Assembly: GCA_000196815.1 (NCBI GenBank)
Contig: FP929003.1
Coordinates: 2,937,501 to 3,001,500, forward strand
DNA from: Nitrospira defluvii
GTDB taxonomy: Bacteria; Nitrospirota; Nitrospiria; Nitrospirales; Nitrospiraceae
Direction: 5' to 3'
DNA length: 64,000 nucleotides
Shown: positions 33,792 through 40,816 of the stretch, one piece after another
Position numbering within the stretch: the first letter of the stretch is position 1
Layout of the letters: each line of letters starts with the position of its first letter
Translations under genes and position numbers: made by a program
The notes under the pieces: model-generated
Database searches by the model: none
Told to the model about the DNA's origin: nothing
What the model saw: the letters and a program-made list of their open reading frames with translations, nothing else

Positions 33792-34667
33792 GTGGCACAG
33801 ATCAGTGTCGTCATTCCCGCCTACAACGGCACCTCCAGGTATCTGAAAGAGGCCATCGATTCCGTGCGCGCGCAAACCCTGGCCGCCTCCGAGATCATCG
33901 TCGTGGACGATGCCTCGACGGACGGCACGGGCGCATTGGTGCAAGCCATCCCGCAGATCCGTTACGTGCGTCACTCACAGAACAGCGGACAAGCCGCCGC
34001 CAGAAATACCGGCGCGCGCCTGGCCCACACCCCTTATGTGGCATTTCTCGATCAGGACGATCTATGGGAGCCCACCTTCCTGGAAGCGACGCTCGGCATC
34101 CTCGAAAGCGCTCCGCAGGCCACCCTCGTGCACTGTGACGGGTACCAGGTCAATGAACGGAACGAGATTCTCGAATACGATGCCGCGATGAAACAGCAGC
34201 GCAGCATCACGCAATTGCTGCGGGGCGGACACGACGCCGCCACATCGGGCTCGCTTTTCCGCAAGCCCTGTTTCGATGCCGTGGGCGGCTACGATGCGGG
34301 CCTTTCGATTTGGGAAGACATCGATCTGATCATCCGGCTCTACGGTCCGGGCCGATTCATTCATCTTCCCACACCGCTCTATCGGCACCGGCTCTACGGA
34401 CACAATGCGTCGCGGGACATCCCCTCGTTGCGCGCGCTGGACGGTCGGCGCCGATTCCTCGAAAAACACGCCGCTTCCTGCCGACCCGGCACCCCCGAAG
34501 GCGATGCCCTCTCGCACGATTGGGCCGTCTATTATGCCGACCTGGGCAAACACCACCTGCGGGCCCATACGCCCACCGCCGCTCGTCAGGCGTTCCAGTC
34601 GGCCCTGCGCCACGAACCGCTCAACGTCAAAACCTGGTCGCGGCTGGTCAGATCGTACTTTGTCTAG
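33792..34667 (+). CDS. Glycosyltransferase family 2
   Basis: The only plus-strand gene in the glycan region. With a GTG start placed 10 bases after AAGGA the product is 291 residues and begins AQISVVIPAYNGTSRYLKEA; an ATG at 33756 would add 12 residues but has no ribosome-binding site. VDDASTDGTGALVQAI carries the UDP-binding aspartate, FLDQDDLWEPTFLEATL the DxD-type motif, and GGYDAGLSIWEDIDLIIRLY the ED catalytic-base motif of GT-A family 2. Its stop overlaps the stop of the opposite-strand methyltransferase by four bases. Donor unknown. Confidence 0.88.
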   Translation: MAQISVVIPAYNGTSRYLKEAIDSVRAQTLAASEIIVVDDASTDGTGALVQAIPQIRYVRHSQNSGQAAARNTGARLAHTPYVAFLDQDDLWEPTFLEATLGILESAPQATLVHCDGYQVNERNEILEYDAAMKQQRSITQLLRGGHDAATSGSLFRKPCFDAVGGYDAGLSIWEDIDLIIRLYGPGRFIHLPTPLYRHRLYGHNASRDIPSLRALDGRRRFLEKHAASCRPGTPEGDALSHDWAVYYADLGKHHLRAHTPTAARQAFQSALRHEPLNVKTWSRLVRSYFV

Positions 34668-35680
34668 CCCGCGCTCCGATCTTTCCTGGCAGACACCTTC
34701 AACTCAGTCCCATACCCCAGATGCCCGACACAGAAACAGAACGGGCGGATGAGCACTTTCTCGATCAGCCGGCGACAGGGCACTGCGCGATTGAACCGCT
34801 CTTCACACAACCGGTCCAGGCTCGCCATAAAGTAGAGCGATCCCAAACCGGTGCGGACCGACTCAATCCGGAACCCGGCCGCCTCCAACACACGCGTCAG
34901 CGTGGCACGCTCATAGTGGTACAGATGGCGCGGCAGTTCCCATGGAAACCACCATCGTCCGAACAGTCTCGCTTCCAGGCTGCCGGCATTCGGACAGAGG
35001 ATCACGACCCGCCCCTCCCAATCCACAATCCGCCAAACCTCCCTAAGAAGCGGCAACGGAGCGTGTACATGCTCGAGGACATGACTGAACAAGACCGTAT
35101 CGAACGTTCGTTCCGGATAGGCCATCGAGGCCAGATCGCCCTGACGGACCCGGTCGCCGAAGCGAGCCTGCGCCTGCGCCACTGCCACCGCGCTGGCATC
35201 CACCCCCGACACCTTCCATCCCTGCTCCTGCAGGACCGCCAGATTGCCTCCCGAACCGCACCCGACATCCAGCACCCGCCCCTGCCCCACCCATGGAAGC
35301 AGCCCGCGCCCCCGCCAGCGGCGCCATAGGAACTCAGGCCATAACAGGAACCGGCGCGCCCATTGCCAGCGACGGGCCGATTCCGACACCGGATAACCAT
35401 AGAAATCCTGGGCGATCCATCGCCGGATGTTTCCTGACCATCGTTTGGCTGTGCGGCGTAGATCGCCGGTCTGCCGAGGTGCGGCCTCGGGATAATAGGC
35501 GGCGGGATAGTACCCGCCGATCTCCTCGCGAGTGGGGCGAGGATTCAAAAACAGCAGGCGGCAGCCCCGACAACGAACAACCGTAAATAAATCGTCGGTG
35601 ACGCGGTGCGTGAGATCGTATTGGCTAAAGAGGGCGGTGTTTGACGCTTCCCCGCACACCTCGCAACTGATGGTTTCCAT
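34664..35680 (-). CDS. Class I SAM methyltransferase with N-terminal zinc-ribbon-like motif
   Basis: A 338-residue protein begun at the ATG of METISCEVCGE; an in-frame opening upstream reaches 35737. Cysteines in ISCEVCGE and VRCRGCRLLFLNPRPTREEI form a CxxC...CxxC pair typical of the methyltransferases linked to O-antigen clusters. Motif I is GRVLDVGCGSGGNLAVL, then VSGVDASAVAV and TVLFSHVLEHVHAPLPLLRE. The C-terminal segment contains aromatic and basic residues. It probably acts on a lipid-linked sugar or phosphate cap. It is convergent with the plus-strand GT2 gene. Confidence 0.85.
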   Translation of the reverse strand: METISCEVCGEASNTALFSQYDLTHRVTDDLFTVVRCRGCRLLFLNPRPTREEIGGYYPAAYYPEAAPRQTGDLRRTAKRWSGNIRRWIAQDFYGYPVSESARRWQWARRFLLWPEFLWRRWRGRGLLPWVGQGRVLDVGCGSGGNLAVLQEQGWKVSGVDASAVAVAQAQARFGDRVRQGDLASMAYPERTFDTVLFSHVLEHVHAPLPLLREVWRIVDWEGRVVILCPNAGSLEARLFGRWWFPWELPRHLYHYERATLTRVLEAAGFRIESVRTGLGSLYFMASLDRLCEERFNRAVPCRRLIEKVLIRPFCFCVGHLGYGTELKVSARKDRSAG

Positions 35681-35747
35681 AACCCCTCTGGCGATTGTGG
35701 TTGGAGGCGATCGGCGCGAGACCTGATGAACAGACACAGCGCCGGCG

Positions 35748-36647
35748 TTAGGGCTTCAGCGCACGCAGCCAGCGCGTATAACATCGCATACGGGTCGGGG
35801 CCTTGCGGATCGCTGCCCAGTAATGCCCGCGCGCGTCACCCCGACGTCCGGCCCGTTCTGCCGCCGCCCCTTTCAGGAGAAAATAATTCGCCCATTCCCG
35901 ATCCAACGCAGCGCGTTGCGCCGCCGTCAGGGGAGCGAACCCCTCAAGGCGCATGAGAAAACGATCGCGACTGGCCAGGACGCGCTCTCGATGGGTCTGC
36001 TCATCGAAGGCCATGTCTCGATAGCCGTGCCCCCGCTGGAGCTTGTGCACCAACACCTCATCGAGGCACTCGAACCTGGTCACCCGAAACAGCCGGATCG
36101 TGAGATCGGAGTCTTCCGACCCGTACAGTTCAGGATCCAGACTCCCGATTTGATCGAGCACCGCTTTCCGGATCAGGAGTGTCGACGGCAGCGCGACATG
36201 ACCACCGGCAAATGCTTGCACCATCGGCTCACGGCTCGACCGCGCCGACACACGCTCCTCCAAGGTGCCGTCCTCAAACCGCACCTCGAAGTCCGTATGG
36301 ACCAGCCCCACGTCCGGACGGGCACGCATGATCGCCAACTGGGCGGCGAGTTTGCCCGGCAACCAGACATCGTCACAATCCAGCAGCGCGATGAACTGCC
36401 CCTGCGCGGCGGCGATGCCGTAGTTGCGGGAACGGGCCGGCCCGCCGTGGCTGCGTTGAAACCATCGAATGCCCTCGCGTTGCTCAAGACGTTTCAACAC
36501 CTCTTGCGTTCCGTCGGTCGATCCGTCATCCACGACCAGGATTTCCACGGCACCATGTCCCTGCGCCCGCACGCTGGCTACGGCCTTGGCGACGAACGAC
36601 GCGCCGTTAAACACCGGAATGACGACACTCACCAGTTCGTCGCTCAT
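35748..36647 (-). CDS. Glycosyltransferase family 2
   Basis: A 299-residue GT-A protein beginning DELVSVVIPVFNGASFVAKA. VDDGSTDGTQEVLKRL, RNYGIAAAQGQFIALLDCDD (the DxD-type motif ends in LDCDDVWLPGKL), and ELYGSEDSDLTIRLF (catalytic ED region) follow in order. A C-terminal helical tail resembles that of the plus-strand GT2 gene 1 kb away, including the motif ANYFLLKGAAAERAGRRGDA near the end. It overlaps the GT9 gene upstream by four bases (ATGA). Confidence 0.9.
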   Translation of the reverse strand: MSDELVSVVIPVFNGASFVAKAVASVRAQGHGAVEILVVDDGSTDGTQEVLKRLEQREGIRWFQRSHGGPARSRNYGIAAAQGQFIALLDCDDVWLPGKLAAQLAIMRARPDVGLVHTDFEVRFEDGTLEERVSARSSREPMVQAFAGGHVALPSTLLIRKAVLDQIGSLDPELYGSEDSDLTIRLFRVTRFECLDEVLVHKLQRGHGYRDMAFDEQTHRERVLASRDRFLMRLEGFAPLTAAQRAALDREWANYFLLKGAAAERAGRRGDARGHYWAAIRKAPTRMRCYTRWLRALKP

Positions 36648-37687
36648 GTCTCTATCCTCGCCGGCGCACGGTCCAACATCCGGCCGGCCGCCGTACAGAC
36701 CTCATCCACTGTTATCTGTTGCATACAACTCTCGTCCCCGCGCAAGCAGGTCTGATGATAACAGGCACGGCAATCGAGGCCTTTGTAGATCACCTGCGAC
36801 GGTCCTCCGCGCGGCCCCCACCGTTGCGGATAGGTCGGCCCGAACAGCGCCACGACCGGCGTGCCCATCGTGGCGGCGATGTGCATGGCGCCGCCGTCGT
36901 TTCCGACGAACAACGCACAACGTTTGACCAACGCGGCGAACTGCAGGAGCGAAAACTTCCCCGCCACCACAATGGGCGCACAGCGAGTCTTGCGGGCGAC
37001 GTGCTCGGCCACCTCGCGTTCACGCTGGTCGCCGCCGAGGAGAATCCGGCAGGCAAACCTGTCGGCGAGACGATCGGCCAGCTGAGCGAACCGTTCATGC
37101 GGCCAGACTTTCAGCGAGTAACGCGCCCCCGGCTGCAACAATATCAACAATTGAGAGGATTGCGCAGACAAGAGTCCGGTCTCCTGCATCCAGGTCGCCA
37201 CCGCCTGCTCATCCGTCGGCGACGGGTACACTGCAGGGGCGCCCGGCTTCGTGTCCAGCCCCAGAGCCCGCAATGCGCAGAGATCGTAGTCCACTCGATG
37301 CTGATCCGTCTGGCGTGGCTTGGCCACCCGACTGTACAAGAGCCCACGCCAGCGATGTTCGGCGTTAAACCCGATACGGACGGGCGCACCGGTCGCCAGA
37401 CTGATGACGGCCGAGCGATCGCCATCGGTCAGATCGACGACGCCGTCAAAGCCTCGCCGGCGTAGCATCTGCACATACTTTAGCTGCGTGTCCCAGGATC
37501 CCTTTTCGAGACACAACACCTCGTTCACGTCGGGATTGTTGGCCAACACCCCTTCCGTTCCACGATTGACCAGCATCGTCAGGCGCGCCTGTGGGAAGGC
37601 AGTCCGCAGCCCGCGCAACACCGGCGTCGATAGGAGCACATCGCCGATATGCCGCAATTTGATGATCAGAATGTTCTGAAGCTTCAC
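36644..37687 (-). CDS. Glycosyltransferase family 9 (heptosyltransferase-like)
   Basis: A 347-residue GT-B enzyme of the ADP-heptose:LPS heptosyltransferase family. It starts NILIIKLRHIGDVLLSTPVL and contains QPGARYSLKVWPHERFAQLA, the heptosyl-donor-binding stretch ALFVGNDGGAMHIAATMGTP, then VALFGPTYPQRWGPRGG. CRACYHQTCLRGDESCMQQI is the cysteine-rich end common in GT9. It is distinct from the waaC and waaF proteins at 44-47 kb, so it probably adds an outer-core or non-heptose residue. It lies immediately upstream of the repeat copy B gap. Confidence 0.87.
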   Translation of the reverse strand: MKLQNILIIKLRHIGDVLLSTPVLRGLRTAFPQARLTMLVNRGTEGVLANNPDVNEVLCLEKGSWDTQLKYVQMLRRRGFDGVVDLTDGDRSAVISLATGAPVRIGFNAEHRWRGLLYSRVAKPRQTDQHRVDYDLCALRALGLDTKPGAPAVYPSPTDEQAVATWMQETGLLSAQSSQLLILLQPGARYSLKVWPHERFAQLADRLADRFACRILLGGDQREREVAEHVARKTRCAPIVVAGKFSLLQFAALVKRCALFVGNDGGAMHIAATMGTPVVALFGPTYPQRWGPRGGPSQVIYKGLDCRACYHQTCLRGDESCMQQITVDEVCTAAGRMLDRAPARIET

Positions 37688-38013
37688 CAGAGCGTCCTTA
37701 GCGAGTGATTGAGAAACGACTCCGACACCACTGAAATACCGGGCTGCGGGAAATCACGCGCCGGAACAGGATCCCCCGCAGGCTGTTCAAACAGTCCGTC
37801 CAGCAAGGCCGCAGCGAAGTCCGCGACGCGAAGCATAATGAACGTCACGTCTGCCGACGGGCGCGAGCCGGTGAGCGCCCAGCGTCCCGAGGCGAATCGG
37901 TCCTTGGTACCCGCCCACCCGAGCCTGCCAGGACAGGCTCTTGTCCCATGGCCGTACGATGCGCCTCTTTGCGATGCGGGAACGACGCTGGCGGGATTTT
38001 TCAACAGCCTGCC
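37688..38013. other. Intergenic region occupied by repeat copy B
   Basis: This 326-base gap between the GT9 gene and the GT4 gene that follows in the transcriptional direction contains no credible coding sequence. About three quarters of it is repeat copy B, which ends one base from the GT4 stop codon. The remaining 90 bases, next to the GT9 start, show no recognisable promoter. Confidence 0.55.
37778..38012. repeat. Intergenic repeat, copy B, with inverted ends
   Basis: A 235-bp element starting GCAGGCTGTTCAAACAGTCC and ending GGGATTTTTCAACAGCCTGC. Its outer 10 bases are perfect inverted repeats (GCAGGCTGTT / AACAGCCTGC), and the imperfect match extends further inward. The interior is longer than in copy A and contains GAGGCGAATCG matching, inverted, CGATGCGCCTC, plus an AGCCTGCCAGGACAGGCT hairpin. 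Both copies lie right after stop codons of leftward genes and in the same orientation. They bound a 15.4-kb block holding asnB-2 through the GT9 gene. Confidence 0.72.
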
Positions 38014-39117
38014 TCAGGCACAGAGTTCACGATAGAGAGCACTGGTACGCAACGCCGCCTGCTGCCAGGTAAACAGTCTCGCGCGCGCGAAGCCACGATC
38101 CCGAAGCTGCTGCCGCAGCGCCAGCTCGGAGAGCACCTTCACCATCGCCGCTCCCAACGCCTCGGCATCCTCCGGGTTCACCAGCACCGCCGCATCCCCT
38201 GCCACTTCCGGAAGAGACGACGTCGAGGAGGTAATCGTCGGTGCGCCGCACGCCATCGCCTCCAGCACCGGCATGCCAAAGCCCTCATACAACGACGGAA
38301 AGACAAACACGTCGGCGGAGGAGTAGAGCCGGCGCAGATCCTCACGATTGAGACGACCGGTGCAGCGCACGTCCTGCTCCAACCCGAGCGACCGGGCCGT
38401 CGCGAGATAACTTCCCTGCGGATGCTCCGCATCTCCCACAAGCAGAATGGCCCGCCCTCCAAGCTGCGAACGCGACTGCGCCACAGCCTGCAGAAAGACA
38501 CGGTGGTTTTTTCGTGGATCAGCCCCGCCGACGAACAGGATAAATCCGGCGGATGGAATCGCCCACCGTGCCCTCAACGCATCCATCCCCTGCTCATCCT
38601 GAACCGGAGAGAATTCCTCGGTCACGCCGTTATGAATGACAACCACCCGTTCACGTGGAATTCCATACAAGGCTTCTATTTCGCGGGCCGAAAACTCCGA
38701 TACGGTCACGACCCGTCGCGCGCGATTGGCTGTGGCGATGGCCCGCCGGGAGGAACCAGCCTGCCCCAACAACTTCCTCGAATACTCCGGATGCCTGGCC
38801 AGCCACAGATCATGGATGGTGACGATGCCGCCGGAGCGTCCCGTCGTATGCATCTTGAAGTTGGGGCCGTGATAGAGATCGAGCGTATCCCACACGCCCC
38901 GGCATGGCATCAGCCACCGCGGCGTTTCCACCCACCGCAGACGATCGTGGACCGGCCAGCCTGCAAGCCGGCCCGCTTGCAGGGACCCGGGCCGGAGATA
39001 TCCGACATACTCGACTTGCTCATCCAAGGCCAGCAGCGACCGGAGCAGATGATACGTATGCCAGCCGACACCGCCCTTGTCCCCCACGATTGACGCCGCG
39101 TCGATCCCGATACGCAT
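38014..39117 (-). CDS. Glycosyltransferase family 4
   Basis: A 367-residue GT-B enzyme. It starts RIGIDAASIVGDKGGVGWHT, with the glycine loop, and TVSEFSAREIEALYGIPRER and FILFVGGADPRKNHRVFLQA lead into the donor domain. FVFPSLYEGFGMPVLEAMAC followed by GAPTITSSTSSLPEVAGDAA is the canonical GT4 motif. It closely resembles the GT4 protein at 32-33 kb in this region, suggesting duplication. It is the last gene of the bamA-led leftward run, and repeat copy B begins one base after its stop codon. Confidence 0.9.
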   Translation of the reverse strand: MRIGIDAASIVGDKGGVGWHTYHLLRSLLALDEQVEYVGYLRPGSLQAGRLAGWPVHDRLRWVETPRWLMPCRGVWDTLDLYHGPNFKMHTTGRSGGIVTIHDLWLARHPEYSRKLLGQAGSSRRAIATANRARRVVTVSEFSAREIEALYGIPRERVVVIHNGVTEEFSPVQDEQGMDALRARWAIPSAGFILFVGGADPRKNHRVFLQAVAQSRSQLGGRAILLVGDAEHPQGSYLATARSLGLEQDVRCTGRLNREDLRRLYSSADVFVFPSLYEGFGMPVLEAMACGAPTITSSTSSLPEVAGDAAVLVNPEDAEALGAAMVKVLSELALRQQLRDRGFARARLFTWQQAALRTSALYRELCA

Positions 39118-39166
39118 CAGGGAAACGGGACCTCCGCCAGGTTCACGCCGGGCAAGGTTGGATCGA

Positions 39167-39928
39167 TCATGCGTCCCGCCTGACGTTCACACGCTCCCAG
39201 GCCTTGGCATATTTGACGAACGTGTGGAGGCCGGCAAACATCGCCACCACCAATCCGTGCACCCCGTCGCGATACCCTCCGCGAGAGAACAGGGTTTTGA
39301 GTATCGTACCGAGATGGTGCGTGGCAATGACCCAGCCGCTGATATGGGTGACCCGTTTGAGTTTCTCATCGGCACCGAGCGTCGTATACCGCATCATCTT
39401 GCGGATGTGATGGTTGACGGTGGGCATGCTGTAGTGATCGAAGGGCTCCCGAAGCCGCTCCCGACGCCCGCTGAGCGTGAAGTTTTCGTGCAGCGTCACA
39501 TCGTCGTACCGGCCGGCAGTGTTTCGAAAGAGCCGCAGCTGATAGTCTGGATAGAGCCCGCCGCCTCGAATCCATTTCCCGTAGAAAAAATTCCGCCGGG
39601 GAATCTCATACCCTCCGATGTCGGCTGCCGGGGCCGTCGCCAGTAATGCGTCGATTTCCCGTCGCAATCCCCCGGTCACGCGCTCGTCGGCATCCACCAC
39701 GAGAATCCACTCCGCCGTCGCCTGATCGATGCCGAAATTTTTTTGCGGGCCGTACCCGGGCCATGGGCGGACAAACACTTTCGGGGTGTACTGCTTTGCC
39801 AGCTCCACCGTCCTGTCCCGGCTTTCCGCATCCACGACGATCAGTTCGTCGGCCCAGCGCAGGGAGTCAAGACAGTCGGCAATATTCTTTTCTTCATCTT
39901 TGGTGATGACTACCGCCGCAATCGTCAT
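39167..39928 (-). CDS. Glycosyltransferase family 2 (WaaE/KdtX-like)
   Basis: A 253-residue GT-A protein from the ATG preceded by GGAGAACG and beginning TIAAVVITKDEEKNIADCLD; an ATG at 39964 that overlaps the upstream stop (ATGA) would add 12 residues. SLRWADELIVVDAESRDRTV, GPQKNFGIDQATAEWILVVD (DADE follows) and PRRNFFYGKWIRGGGLYPDY are the hallmarks of the WaaE subgroup of GT2, core beta-glucosyltransferases. A related copy lies immediately upstream. Probable role: adding glucose or a similar residue to the inner or outer LPS core. Confidence 0.86.
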   Translation of the reverse strand: MTIAAVVITKDEEKNIADCLDSLRWADELIVVDAESRDRTVELAKQYTPKVFVRPWPGYGPQKNFGIDQATAEWILVVDADERVTGGLRREIDALLATAPAADIGGYEIPRRNFFYGKWIRGGGLYPDYQLRLFRNTAGRYDDVTLHENFTLSGRRERLREPFDHYSMPTVNHHIRKMMRYTTLGADEKLKRVTHISGWVIATHHLGTILKTLFSRGGYRDGVHGLVVAMFAGLHTFVKYAKAWERVNVRRDA

Positions 39929-39960
39929 CGTTCTCCGTCCCGCTCCATCGTCGGTGACCG

Positions 39961-40764
39961 TCATGCTTCGCCCTGCTTCACGGTCGCCGCCTGGCTGCCT
40001 TCAGTCGGCACCCGGGACTGCAACTCCCAGAAACGCGCGTACTTGATGAACGTATAGTAGGCATAGAGTCCGGATAAGATAAGTCCGGGTACCCCGTCGA
40101 GACACCCTTTCCGCCCCACATACATTTTGAGAAAAGTGAAACAGGGATGGGAGATCAGTTGATGCGGGGAAAATGCACGCCCCTGCTCGACCATGCGCCG
40201 TGCCATAAGATCGGAATAGCGCTCCTGCTTCGCTAAGTAATGGTCGATATCCCGGAACGGGTACTGCAGCGCAGCGGCCGTCAAGTAACCGATTTTCCCT
40301 TCCAGATCGAAGCTTTCATGGACGAGCTCCTCCCGATAACGCAGCCGGCTCTTGCGAAACAACTGCGGCTGCCGGTAGTCGGGAAACCAGCCGCAATGTT
40401 TGATCCAGCGCCCCAGAAAGTAATTCTTGCGGGGGACGAAGTAGGCATCGGCCTCCGGGCCGGCAGCCAGCACGCGCCGGATCTCGTCGCGTAACTCAGG
40501 CGTCGCCCGTTCATCGGTATCCAGACTGAACACCCAGTCGTGCGTGGCATGGGTCAGGGCTTCGTTCCGCAGTCGTCCGAATCCGTGAAAGTCATGCTGG
40601 TAGACCTTATCGGTGAATTCCCGGCTGATCCGCTCGGTGGCGTCCGTACTGTGAGAGTCCACCACGATGATTTCATCCGCCCAGGTGATGGACTCCAGGC
40701 AAGCCCGCATATTGGGCTCGTCGTTGTAGGCGATGACCACGGCCGACACCGGAATATGATTCAC
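39961..40764 (-). CDS. Glycosyltransferase family 2 (WaaE-like, tandem paralogue)
   Basis: A 267-residue GT-A protein beginning PVSAVVIAYNDEPNMRACLE. SITWADEIIVVDSHSTDATE, NEALTHATHDWVFSLDTDER and PRKNYFLGRWIKHCGWFPDY match, position by position, the downstream paralogue, and both share the NFFYGKWI / NYFLGRWI element. The pair probably arose by tandem duplication and now adds successive or alternative core residues. It follows the sulfatase-fold transferase gene by 52 bases. Confidence 0.88.
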   Translation of the reverse strand: MNHIPVSAVVIAYNDEPNMRACLESITWADEIIVVDSHSTDATERISREFTDKVYQHDFHGFGRLRNEALTHATHDWVFSLDTDERATPELRDEIRRVLAAGPEADAYFVPRKNYFLGRWIKHCGWFPDYRQPQLFRKSRLRYREELVHESFDLEGKIGYLTAAALQYPFRDIDHYLAKQERYSDLMARRMVEQGRAFSPHQLISHPCFTFLKMYVGRKGCLDGVPGLILSGLYAYYTFIKYARFWELQSRVPTEGSQAATVKQGEA

Positions 40765-40816
40765 AGCAACAGATCCTTATCGAACAACGGCGAACAGGAA
40801 ATTATGCCCCGCACGA

